Assembly: GCA_028869035.1 (NCBI GenBank)
Contig: JAGWTL010000066.1
Location: forward strand, 1 to 11,706
DNA from: Burkholderiales bacterium
GTDB lineage: Bacteria > Pseudomonadota > Gammaproteobacteria > Burkholderiales > Burkholderiaceae_C
DNA: 11,706 nt
Direction: 5' to 3'
The position numbers and the translations under genes are program-made. Positions within the stretch are counted from its first letter, which is position 1; each line of letters starts with the position of its first letter. Below are positions 1-10,611 of this stretch, piece by piece. A model generated the notes under the pieces. The model did no database searches and was not told the DNA's origin. It worked only from the letters and a program-made list of their open reading frames with translations.

Positions 1-83
1 TTGCGGATTACATTGCCGGCATGACGGATCGCTTTGCCAGCCGCGAGCACGAGCGCCTGACAGGCAAGAAGCTGTGGTCATGA
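1..83 (+). CDS. dgt: dGTPase-like protein (Dgt), C-terminal end only
   Basis: The window opens inside a reading frame (codons from base 3) that ends at TGA 81-83. The visible residues begin ADYIAGMTDRFASREHERL. The DYIAGMTDRxAxREHxRL pattern is the familiar C-terminus of deoxyguanosinetriphosphate triphosphohydrolase-like HD-domain proteins, which hydrolyse dNTPs to the nucleoside and triphosphate. Only 26 codons are present, so the HD metal-binding motifs cannot be checked and the call rests on the tail motif. The stop overlaps the next gene's ATG (ATGA at 80-83), implying cotranscription with the MFS gene. The frame is too short to stand out as an ORF and is easily missed. Confidence 0.75.
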   Translation, partial: ADYIAGMTDRFASREHERLTGKKLWS

Positions 84-1297
84 AACGTCGGCTGGTGCAT
101 CCGGCTCTGGTGGTGATCGCCGCTGGTGTGGCGGCAGCCCTGCATGTCGGCAAACTCTCGCCCGCTTTGCCGGCACTGGGGCAGGCACTGAGCGTGACCC
201 TGGTGCAGGCGGGCTTCCTTCTGTCTCTGGTGCAACTGGCCGGCATGACGCTGGGGCTGGTGGTGGGGCTCACGGCCGATGGCCTGGGGCTCAGACGCAG
301 CATGCTGGGGGGGCTGCTGCTGCTCTCGGCGGCCTCTTTGCTGGGGGGCTGGGCGCGTGATGTCCCGACCTTGCTGGTCTTGCGGGCGGTGGAGGGCCTG
401 GGTTTCTTGCTGGTTTCGATGCCTGCCCCCAGCCTCATCCGTCATCTGGTCAAACCCGAGCGTATGAGCGCCATGCTGGGGCTCTGGGGGGCTTACATGC
501 CCCTGGGAACCGCCAGTGCCCTCTTGTGCGGCCCTTTGTTCATCAGTCTGTTCGGTTGGCAGAGCTGGTGGTGGGTGCTAGCCGTCCTGACGCTGGCCAT
601 GGCTGTCTGGGTCTGGCAGGTCGTTCCGCCGGATACGCCGCGCACCTCAGCGACAAAGGGTCAGCCGCTGCAGCAGCCAGGCTGGGGGCATCGCCTGCGT
701 CTCACGCTGGGGGCGCCGGGGCCCTGGCTGGTGGCGCTGAGTTTTGCCGTGTACTCGGGCCAGTGGCTGGCCGTCATCGGTTTTCTTCCTACCATTTATG
801 CGCAGGCTGGCGTGGCAGGGGGGCTGAGCGCCGTGCTGACCGCCTTGGTGGCAGCTGTCAATATGGTGGGCAATATTGCCTCGGGTCGGCTGCTGGGGCG
901 TGGCGTGAAACCGCAGATCCTGCTGTATGTGGGTTTTGCCGTCATGGGGCTGGGGACCTGGCTGGCCTTCGTGACTTTCCCCCTGTCACCGGAGGGTCTG
1001 GGCCTGCCGCCCGTGCTCCGTTTCGTGGCCGTCGTGCTGTTCTCGATGGTCGGCGGCATGATTCCGGGTACGCTGTTTTCGCTGGCCGTACGGCTGGCGC
1101 CGGGGGAAGGCACGGTGTCCACCACGGTCGGCTGGATGCAGCAGTGGGCATCGTTCGGTCAGTTCGCGGGGCCGCCCCTGGTGGCCTGGGTGGCCAGTGG
1201 CGTGGGAGGCTGGCACTGGACCTGGGCGGTGACCGGGGGCTGTTCCCTCATCGGCCTGGTGCTGGCCAGGCAGCTTGGACCGAGGGGCCGTGCATGA
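80..1297 (+). CDS. MFS transporter, CynX/NimT-like
   Basis: This encodes a very hydrophobic protein of 405 aa with about twelve predicted membrane segments, typical of a major facilitator superfamily permease in the inner membrane. The loop ADGLGLRRSM after the second segment matches MFS motif A (GxxADxxGRR-like), and a longer hydrophilic stretch in the middle (PPDTPRTSATKGQP region) separates the two six-helix halves. The overall look is that of the cyanate/2-nitroimidazole (CynX/NimT) branch, but the substrate cannot be read from sequence. I chose ATG 80, which overlaps the dgt stop as ATGA, over the GTG two codons upstream at 74. No strong Shine-Dalgarno is visible, consistent with coupling to dgt translation. 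Its stop overlaps the DUF1415 start (ATGA 1294-1297). Confidence 0.85.
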   Translation: MKRRLVHPALVVIAAGVAAALHVGKLSPALPALGQALSVTLVQAGFLLSLVQLAGMTLGLVVGLTADGLGLRRSMLGGLLLLSAASLLGGWARDVPTLLVLRAVEGLGFLLVSMPAPSLIRHLVKPERMSAMLGLWGAYMPLGTASALLCGPLFISLFGWQSWWWVLAVLTLAMAVWVWQVVPPDTPRTSATKGQPLQQPGWGHRLRLTLGAPGPWLVALSFAVYSGQWLAVIGFLPTIYAQAGVAGGLSAVLTALVAAVNMVGNIASGRLLGRGVKPQILLYVGFAVMGLGTWLAFVTFPLSPEGLGLPPVLRFVAVVLFSMVGGMIPGTLFSLAVRLAPGEGTVSTTVGWMQQWASFGQFAGPPLVAWVASGVGGWHWTWAVTGGCSLIGLVLARQLGPRGRA

Positions 1298-1914
1298 GTG
1301 AGACACACGTGGAGAACGTGCCGCAGGATCTGCTCGAGGTGGTCCTGCATGACATGCGGCACTGGCTGGAGCAGGCCGTGATCGGGCTCAACCTCTGCCC
1401 CTTTGCCAAGAGCGTGCACATCAAGGGCCAGATCCAGTGGTGTGTGAGTGCTGCACGCGATGAACAGGCGGTGCGCAGCGATCTGGTGCGCGAGCTGCTG
1501 TCACTGCAAGAGATCGATCCTGCACAGCGCGATACCACCTTGCTGGTGCTGCCGCTGTGTTTCGAGGACTTCCTCGATTTCAATGCCTTCCTGGCGGTGG
1601 CCGATGCGGTCCTGGCTGAACTCGGATTGTTGGGGGAATTGCAGATTGCCAGCTTCCACCCCCAGTACCAGTTTGCCGGCGCCGATGCCGACGACATCAC
1701 CAACTGCACCAATCGCGCGCCCTATCCGGTCCTGCACCTCCTGCGCGAAGCCAGCATCGACCGTGCCGTGGAGGCCTTCCCCGAGGCCGAGACCATCTAT
1801 GAAAAGAACATGCAGGTGCTGGAGCAACTGGGGCATGCCGGTTGGGACGCCCTGGGGATCGTTCGTCATGCCAAGAGCCCCAGGACCGCGGGTGAAGCCG
1901 GAGACGAGGTATGA
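1294..1914 (+). CDS. DUF1415 family protein
   Basis: A 206-aa soluble protein with no signal peptide or membrane segment. It has the features I associate with DUF1415 (PF07209): an N-terminal NLCPFAK motif (residues 33-39, Cys35), a central FHPQYQF (121-127), and NCTNRAPYP (137-145, Cys138) followed by a conserved LLREASID. The family is widespread in proteobacteria and has no established biochemical function. The two conserved cysteine motifs could bind metal or be redox active, but that is only a guess. ATG 1294 is supported by GAGGGG at 1282-1287, six bases upstream, and by the ATGA overlap with the MFS gene. A longer open frame continues upstream to base 526, but that part lies out of frame inside the MFS gene. 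Its stop overlaps the methyltransferase start (ATGA 1911-1914). Confidence 0.85.
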   Translation: MSETHVENVPQDLLEVVLHDMRHWLEQAVIGLNLCPFAKSVHIKGQIQWCVSAARDEQAVRSDLVRELLSLQEIDPAQRDTTLLVLPLCFEDFLDFNAFLAVADAVLAELGLLGELQIASFHPQYQFAGADADDITNCTNRAPYPVLHLLREASIDRAVEAFPEAETIYEKNMQVLEQLGHAGWDALGIVRHAKSPRTAGEAGDEV

Positions 1915-2855
1915 AGCATGGAGCGCGCGGAGAACGCCAGCAAGGCAAGACGCATGTGAGCGCAGCGCAAGCACCGTCCCTGGCGCCGGAGATCCGTCCT
2001 GGGCAATCCATTGAACTGCTCAAGGAGCTGCACATCCTCACACGCGATGGCAAGCTCAACCAGGATTCCCGGCGCAAGCTCAAACAGGTTTACCACCTCT
2101 TTCATTTCATCGAGGAGCTGCTGCAGGACTTGCAAGAGCAGCGGGAGGATGGTGCATCGCCCCAGGCTGGCATCACGCTGGCCGACCACGGTGCCGGCAA
2201 GTCCTATCTGGGATTCGTCATCTACGACCTGTTCTTCAAACAGAGCCCGAGCGGTCATCTCTTTGGCATCGAGACCAGGCCCGACCTGGTGCAGAAGTCG
2301 CGCGAGCTCGCGCAGCGGCTGGAATTTGCGCGCATGTCCTTTCTGAATCTCAGCGTGGCCGAGTCCATGCAGGCCGGTGAACTGCCCGCACGCATAGACA
2401 TCGTGACCGCCCTGCACGCCTGTGACACGGCTACAGATGACGCCATCGCCTTCGGCCTGCAGAAACAGGCTCGTTACATGGTGCTGGTGCCTTGCTGCCA
2501 GGCCGAGGTGGCGCGGGCCCTGAACTCGGGCAAGGCCTTGTCCTTGTCGCGCACCCCGCTGGCCGAGCTGTGGCGCCACCCCCTGCACACCCGTGAACTG
2601 GGCAGCCAGATCACCAATGTCCTGCGCTGTCTTTACCTGGAGGCCATGGGTTATCAGGTGACGGTGACGGAACTCGTGGGCTGGGAACACAGTCTCAAGA
2701 ACGAGCTCATCATTGCGCGCCATACCGGACAGCGCAAGCGGGCCGCGGCCCAGCGCCTGCGGGCGATCCTGGAGGAGTTCGGTTTGACGACCCTGTTGCA
2801 AAGCCGCTTTCGTTTGCCCGAGGGTCAACCGCCGATGCCGGCTGACGTTGCCTGA
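1911..2855 (+). CDS. Class I SAM-dependent methyltransferase (Methyltransf_32-like)
   Basis: This 314-aa protein has a Rossmann-type methyltransferase core. ADHGAGKSYLG (residues 91-101) fits the glycine-rich SAM-binding motif I. GIETR (119-123) supplies the acidic residue expected at the end of strand 2. ALHACDTATDDA (167-178) and VPCCQAE (193-199) follow. The LHACD plus PCC combination resembles the Methyltransf_32/METTL25/Trm13-like group, some members of which modify RNA; the substrate here is unknown. About 80 residues precede the core and are partly helical and charged (RRKLKQVYHLFHFIEELLQD), perhaps for substrate recognition. ATG 1911 is supported by GGAG at 1900-1903, seven bases upstream, and by the ATGA overlap with DUF1415. 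A GTG at 1956 is a weaker alternative start. The coupling with DUF1415 suggests, but does not prove, a shared process. Confidence 0.8.
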   Translation: MKHGARGERQQGKTHVSAAQAPSLAPEIRPGQSIELLKELHILTRDGKLNQDSRRKLKQVYHLFHFIEELLQDLQEQREDGASPQAGITLADHGAGKSYLGFVIYDLFFKQSPSGHLFGIETRPDLVQKSRELAQRLEFARMSFLNLSVAESMQAGELPARIDIVTALHACDTATDDAIAFGLQKQARYMVLVPCCQAEVARALNSGKALSLSRTPLAELWRHPLHTRELGSQITNVLRCLYLEAMGYQVTVTELVGWEHSLKNELIIARHTGQRKRAAAQRLRAILEEFGLTTLLQSRFRLPEGQPPMPADVA

Positions 2856-2905
2856 AGATGCGGCCGAGTCGATGCCGATATGACATTTTTTTTGAGGATG
2901 GAATC

Positions 2906-3364
2906 ATGAAGAAACTTTGGCTTTGGGGTCTGGTGCTGGTACTCACTGGCTGTGCCAGCAGCAGCCCGGATGTGATCCAGCGGGGCGACGCCCAGCGCCT
3001 GTCGACCGTGGTGGATGCGGTCGTGCTTTCAGTGCGCCCGGTGACAGTGGAGGGCAGCCAGTCGGGCGTGGGTGCGGCCACCGGTGGTGTGGTCGGCGGC
3101 CTGGCCGGCTACGGCTCCGGCAGCGGTCAACGCGAGGCGCAGGTCATCGGCATCCTGGGGGCCGCCGCCGGCGCCGTGGCAGGCAATGTCATCGAGCGGG
3201 CGGGTACACGCGAAGAGGCTTATGAAATCCTGGTCCAGCTCAAGAATGGTGAGCGCCGAGCCCTGGTGCAGGGCAAAGGGGAGGAAATGTTCCAGCCGGG
3301 GGACGCGGTGATCCTGATCACCAGCAGCGGCAAGGTGCGCGTAGCCAAGGCGCCCAAACTGTAA
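2906..3364 (+). CDS. Glycine-zipper outer-membrane lipoprotein (SlyB/Pcp-like)
   Basis: This 152-aa protein starts with a lipoprotein signal: Lys2-Lys3, a hydrophobic stretch, and the lipobox L13-T14-G15-C16. Cys16 would be lipidated after signal peptidase II cleavage. Residue +2 is Ala rather than Asp, so the outer membrane is the expected destination. Residues 54-95 are a glycine zipper (GVGAATGGVVGGLAGYG and GILGAAAGAVAGN), typical of the 17-kDa antigen/SlyB/Pcp 2TM family. A polar C-terminal domain of about 50 residues follows, rich in short beta-like stretches. These lipoproteins support envelope integrity; a specific role is not known here. ATG 2906 is chosen over an in-frame ATG at 2858 because it gives the proper signal peptide and has GAGG at 2894-2897, eight bases upstream. 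The gene lies 50 nt after the methyltransferase. Its stop codon overlaps the proposed left end of the RAYT element. Confidence 0.87.
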   Translation: MKKLWLWGLVLVLTGCASSSPDVIQRGDAQRLSTVVDAVVLSVRPVTVEGSQSGVGAATGGVVGGLAGYGSGSGQREAQVIGILGAAAGAVAGNVIERAGTREEAYEILVQLKNGERRALVQGKGEEMFQPGDAVILITSSGKVRVAKAPKL

Positions 3365-3382
3365 TCGGGGACAGATCCATTT

Positions 3383-3415
3383 ATGATGATGCGAACCGTA
3401 GCTCCGCATCATCAT
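3383..3415 (+). repeat. 11-bp perfect inverted repeat (hairpin) over the RAYT start codon
   Basis: The arms are atgatgatgcg (3383-3393) and cgcatcatcat (3405-3415), perfectly complementary, with an 11-base loop that contains GTAG (3398-3401). The right arm includes the first two bases of the transposase ATG. On the mRNA this would place the start codon at the base of a stem. On single-stranded DNA it could be the hairpin read by the Y1 transposase. GTAG tetranucleotides at the foot of REP hairpins are recognised by some RAYTs, but here the GTAG lies in the loop, so the parallel is weak. Confidence 0.7.
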
Positions 3416-4115
3416 GGCCCGTCTTCCCCGACTCAGCATCCCCGGCTATCCGCACCACGTCATCCAGCGTGGCAATAACCGGCAAGCTATTTTCCTGAGA
3501 GATGCCGACCGCCAGCGCATGCTGGACTTGCTGGAGGACCACGCCCAACAGAACGAGGTGGCCGTCCATGCCTATGTGCTCATGGACAACCACTTCCATC
3601 TGCTGCTGACACCTCAGAGCAGTCAGGGGCTGTCGCGTTTGATGCAGGCGGTCGGTCGCCGTTATGTGCGCCACTTCAACGACGCCCATGGTCGCAGTGG
3701 CACGCTGTGGGAGGGGCGCTACCGGTCCACGCTGATCGAGACCGAACGCTATCTGCTGGCTTGCATGGCTTATATCGACCTGAATCCGGTGCGCTCAGGT
3801 CTGGTGGTGCAGGCGCGTGATTTTTCCTGGTCCAGCCATACGCACTATGCGGGCCTGCGGGCGGATCGTCTGGTTACGCCGCACCCGCTTTACTGGGAGC
3901 TCGGCAACACGCCTTTTGCGCGCGAGGCGGCTTATGCCCGGCTGGTGCAAGAAGGGCTGTCCTTGCAATTGCAGCAGGAGTTGACGGATTCGGCGCTGCG
4001 GGGCTGGGTACTGGGCGGCCCGGATTTCTTGGCCATGCTGCAGAAGAAGACCGAACGCCGGCTTAGCAAGGCCAGCGCAGGGCGGCCTGCTTCCTCCAAG
4101 ACCAGCCCTGACTGA
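3414..4115 (+). CDS. REP-associated tyrosine transposase (RAYT), Y1/HUH family
   Basis: This 233-aa protein is a Y1_Tnp (PF01797) transposase of the RAYT type. The N-terminus MARLPRLSIPGYPHHVIQRG is characteristic. The HUH metal-binding motif is His60-Phe61-His62 in DNHFHLL. The helix YIDLNPVRSGL (from residue 120) carries the likely nucleophile Tyr120 with Asn124 four residues on; Tyr113 is a less likely candidate. Such enzymes cut and rejoin single-stranded DNA at REP-like hairpins through a 5'-phosphotyrosine. The catalytic residues and length look intact, so it may be active. ATG 3414 gives the conserved N-terminus but has no Shine-Dalgarno and lies in a hairpin arm, suggesting low translation. 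The C-terminal tail (SKASAGRPASSKTSPD) is low complexity. It lies between the lipoprotein gene and gltB and is unlikely to belong functionally to either. Confidence 0.88.
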   Translation: MARLPRLSIPGYPHHVIQRGNNRQAIFLRDADRQRMLDLLEDHAQQNEVAVHAYVLMDNHFHLLLTPQSSQGLSRLMQAVGRRYVRHFNDAHGRSGTLWEGRYRSTLIETERYLLACMAYIDLNPVRSGLVVQARDFSWSSHTHYAGLRADRLVTPHPLYWELGNTPFAREAAYARLVQEGLSLQLQQELTDSALRGWVLGGPDFLAMLQKKTERRLSKASAGRPASSKTSPD

Positions 4116-4170
4116 TTTCCTGCTCAATGCAGGTGGAGGCTTGGGTACGTCGCCTTATATTACATGTCCC

Positions 4171-4207
4171 TAATTATTTGTTGAACAAAAAAATCAAGAA
4201 ATAATTA
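4171..4207. repeat. AT-rich hairpin near the right end of the RAYT unit
   Basis: TAATTATTTGTTGA (4171-4184) pairs with TCAAGAAATAATTA (4194-4207) through 13 of 14 positions. There is a single G-G mismatch and a nine-base A-rich loop. It lies between the RAYT stop (4115) and gltB, in DNA much richer in AT than the surroundings. It could be the right subterminal hairpin recognised by the transposase, or it could be a weak transcription end for the element. It lacks a GC-rich stem, so it does not resemble a standard intrinsic terminator. Confidence 0.6.
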
Positions 4208-4279
4208 GAATCCGACCCCTATTATTTTGCTTGGAAATAATGTTGCGCTGCACTATGCTCACAGCCCCTGCGAAATAAT
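4198..4279 (+). repeat. Three GAAATAAT direct repeats in the gltB leader
   Basis: GAAATAAT occurs at 4198-4205, 4234-4241 and 4272-4279, spaced 36 and 38 bases apart. The first is part of the AT-rich hairpin, the second falls in the spacer of the proposed gltB promoter, and the third lies just before the gltB Shine-Dalgarno. They may be a regulator's binding sites or chance repeats in an AT-rich stretch. No known operator consensus was recognised. Confidence 0.35.
4231..4259 (+). promoter_or_regulatory. Candidate sigma-70 promoter of gltBD
   Basis: TTGGAA (4231-4236) and TATGCT (4254-4259) each match the -35 and -10 consensus at four of six positions and are separated by 17 bases. Transcription would start near 4266, giving a leader of about 27 nt with AGGAG at 4282-4286. 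The 177-base gap between the RAYT stop and gltB otherwise holds the AT-rich hairpin and the right end of the RAYT unit. The site was identified by eye only. No GlnG/NtrC-type -24/-12 element was recognised. Confidence 0.4.
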
Positions 4280-4292
4280 TTAGGAGTGCGCC

Positions 4293-9062
<4,770 letters not shown>

Positions 9063-9085
9063 GAAGAAGGACGAAGGAATACATC

Positions 9086-10552
9086 ATGGGTAAAGTCACC
9101 GGCTTCATGGAGTACGAGCGTGTCGAGGAGGGTTATGCACCCGTCACGCAGCGCGTCAAGAACTACAAGGAATTCGTGATCGGCCTGAGCGATGAGCAGG
9201 CCAGGGTGCAGGGCGCGCGCTGCATGGATTGCGGAACGCCTTTCTGCAACAGCGGTTGCCCGGTCAACAACATCATTCCGGACTTCAACGACCTCGTCTA
9301 CCAGGGCGACTGGAAGAATGCGATCGAGGTGCTGCATTCCACGAACAACTTCCCGGACTTCACGGGCCGCGTCTGCCCGGCGCCCTGCGAGGCGGCCTGC
9401 ACCCTGAACATCAATGACGATGCGGTGGGCATCAAGTCCATCGAGCACGCCATCATCGACAAGGCCTGGGAGCAGGGCTGGGTCCAGCCGCAGCCCGCCG
9501 CCGTGAAAACCGGCAAACGAGTAGCCGTGGTTGGCTCCGGCCCGGCCGGCATGGCCGCGGCCCAGCAGCTGGCGCGGGCCGGCCATGCCGTGACCGTGTT
9601 CGAGAAGAACGACACCATCGGCGGCCTGCTGCGCTTCGGCATTCCGGACTTCAAGTTCGACAAGTCGCACATCGACCGGCGTGTGAAGCAGATGGAAGCG
9701 GAGGGCGTTGTGTTCAAGACCAACATCATGGTCGGTGAACTGCCCAAGGACTCCAAGGTCACCAACTGGGCCAAGGAAACGGTCAGCCCCGCGCAGTTGC
9801 AGAAAGAGTTCGACGCGGTCGTGCTGGCCGGCGGCGCCGAGCAGTCGCGGGATCTGCCGGTGCCTGGCCGTGAGCTCGATGGCATTCATTTCGCCATGGA
9901 GTTCCTGCCGATGCAGAACCGCATCAACGCCGGCGGCAAGATCAAGGACCAGATTCGCGCCGACGGCAAGCACGTCATCGTGATCGGTGGTGGCGACACG
10001 GGCTCCGACTGTGTCGGCACCAGCAACCGCCATGGCGCGGCCAGCGTGACCCAGTTCGAGGTGATGCCGCAGCCGCCCGAGGAGGAGAACAAACCCCTGG
10101 TCTGGCCCTACTGGCCGCTGAAGCTGCGCACCAGTTCCAGCCATGAAGAAGGCTGTGCGCGCGAGTTTGCTGTCTCCACCAAGGAATTCATCGGCAAGAA
10201 CGGCAAGGTCACGGGTCTCAAGACCGTGCACGTCGAGTTCAAGGACGGCAAGTTCGTCGAGATCCCCGGCACCGAGAAGGAATACAAGGCCGATCTGGTG
10301 CTGCTGGCCATGGGCTTCGTCAGCCCGGTGGCCACGGTCCTGGACGCCTTTGGCGTGGGCAAGGATGGTCGCGGCAATGCCAAGGCCAGCACGGACTTCC
10401 AGGGTGGTTACGTCACCAGTACACCCAAGGTCTTTGCCGCTGGCGACATCCGCCGTGGCCAGAGCCTGGTGGTGTGGGCGATTCGGGAAGGCCGCCAGGC
10501 TGCCCGGGCCGTCGATGAGTTTCTGATGGGTAGCAGCACCCTTCCGCGCTAG
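9086..10552 (+). CDS. gltD: Glutamate synthase (NADPH) small subunit, GltD
   Basis: This 488-aa beta subunit takes electrons from NADPH through FAD and passes them via 4Fe-4S clusters to GltB. The N-terminal domain holds the cluster cysteines Cys46, 49, 54 and 58 (CMDCGTPFCNSGC) and Cys97, 101 and 105 (CPAPCEAAC). VAVVGSGPAGMAAA (147-160) is the FAD-binding GxGxxG fold. VIVIGGGDTGSD (297-308) binds NADPH. AAGDIRRGQSLVVWAIREGR near the end is the conserved second FAD motif. ATG 9086 has AAGGA at 9074-9078, seven bases upstream, and lies 23 nt after gltB, so the two are one operon. The stop is TAG. The final 23 codons recur downstream in the same frame with heavy synonymous divergence, and a 21-bp inverted copy of part of the tail overlaps the stop codon. 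Confidence 0.97.
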   Translation: MGKVTGFMEYERVEEGYAPVTQRVKNYKEFVIGLSDEQARVQGARCMDCGTPFCNSGCPVNNIIPDFNDLVYQGDWKNAIEVLHSTNNFPDFTGRVCPAPCEAACTLNINDDAVGIKSIEHAIIDKAWEQGWVQPQPAAVKTGKRVAVVGSGPAGMAAAQQLARAGHAVTVFEKNDTIGGLLRFGIPDFKFDKSHIDRRVKQMEAEGVVFKTNIMVGELPKDSKVTNWAKETVSPAQLQKEFDAVVLAGGAEQSRDLPVPGRELDGIHFAMEFLPMQNRINAGGKIKDQIRADGKHVIVIGGGDTGSDCVGTSNRHGAASVTQFEVMPQPPEEENKPLVWPYWPLKLRTSSSHEEGCAREFAVSTKEFIGKNGKVTGLKTVHVEFKDGKFVEIPGTEKEYKADLVLLAMGFVSPVATVLDAFGVGKDGRGNAKASTDFQGGYVTSTPKVFAAGDIRRGQSLVVWAIREGRQAARAVDEFLMGSSTLPR

Positions 10553-10572
10553 GCGGCCTTCCCGAATCGCCC
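10476..10572. repeat. Perfect 21-bp inverted repeat spanning the gltD 3' end
   Basis: Bases 10476-10496, inside gltD (core gcgattcgggaaggccgc), are exactly complementary to 10552-10572. The loop is 55 bases and contains the rest of the gltD tail. The right arm begins at the last base of the gltD TAG. Such a long, perfect GC-rich stem is unlikely by chance. No T-run follows, so it is not a standard intrinsic terminator, though the RNA stem could protect the gltBD transcript from 3' exonucleases. The inverted copy matches only the first gltD tail, not the diverged second copy, so it was made from the first. Confidence 0.9.
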
Positions 10573-10588
10573 GATGGGCGCAACAGGA

Positions 10589-10611
10589 ATGGCGGGCTGG
10601 CCACCCGCCAT
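10589..10611. repeat. Short GC-rich hairpin before the duplicated gltD tail
   Basis: ATGGCGGG (10589-10596) pairs perfectly with CCCGCCAT (10604-10611) around a seven-base loop (ctggcca). Just upstream, CGCCC-GAT-GGGCG (10568-10580) forms another small hairpin. The stretch 10552-10611 is thus dense in palindromes, like the scars or REP-like sequences found between genes. There is no T-run, so termination is not suggested here. Confidence 0.6.

Larger units (their letters stand above)
3363..4223 (+). mobile_element. RAYT (IS200/IS605-like Y1 transposase) unit with imperfect inverted ends
   Basis: The transposase gene is bracketed by related sequences in opposite orientation. The left end, 3363-3378, reads AATCGGGGACAGATCC. 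The reverse complement of 4208-4223 reads AATAGGGGTCGGATTC. They match at 12 of 16 positions, with a shared GGGG-x-C-x-GAT core. A second, weaker candidate right end lies at 4162-4175 (acatgtccctaatt, 10 of 14 against the complement of the left end). Y1 transposases normally act on subterminal hairpins rather than true terminal inverted repeats, so the exact borders are inferred. GGGG-rich ends like these are, to my recollection, common beside betaproteobacterial RAYT genes. No target-site duplication is expected for this family and none was seen. Confidence 0.5.

Noticed and set aside
74..79. GTG start two codons before ATG 80 for the MFS gene
   Set aside because: ATG 80 forms the ATGA overlap seen at the other junctions of this cluster. 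The GTG offers no better ribosome site.
526..1293. Upstream extension of the DUF1415 frame inside the MFS gene
   Set aside because: The frame is open but the translation is Gly/Ala/Arg-rich shadow sequence. The conserved protein starts at ATG 1294 with a good Shine-Dalgarno.
2861..2893. Possible terminator: small CGGC/GCCG stem followed by eight T residues
   Set aside because: The stem is only four base pairs and is separated from the T-run (2886-2893) by eight bases, so it is too weak to call.
2858..2905. Upstream ATG for the lipoprotein
   Set aside because: It would put 16 polar residues before a clear signal peptide. ATG 2906 has GAGG in place and gives a proper lipobox at residue 16.
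4171..4207. AT-rich hairpin as an intrinsic terminator after the RAYT gene
   Set aside because: The stem is almost all A/T and lacks a following T-run on the + strand, so it is kept only as a hairpin of the element.
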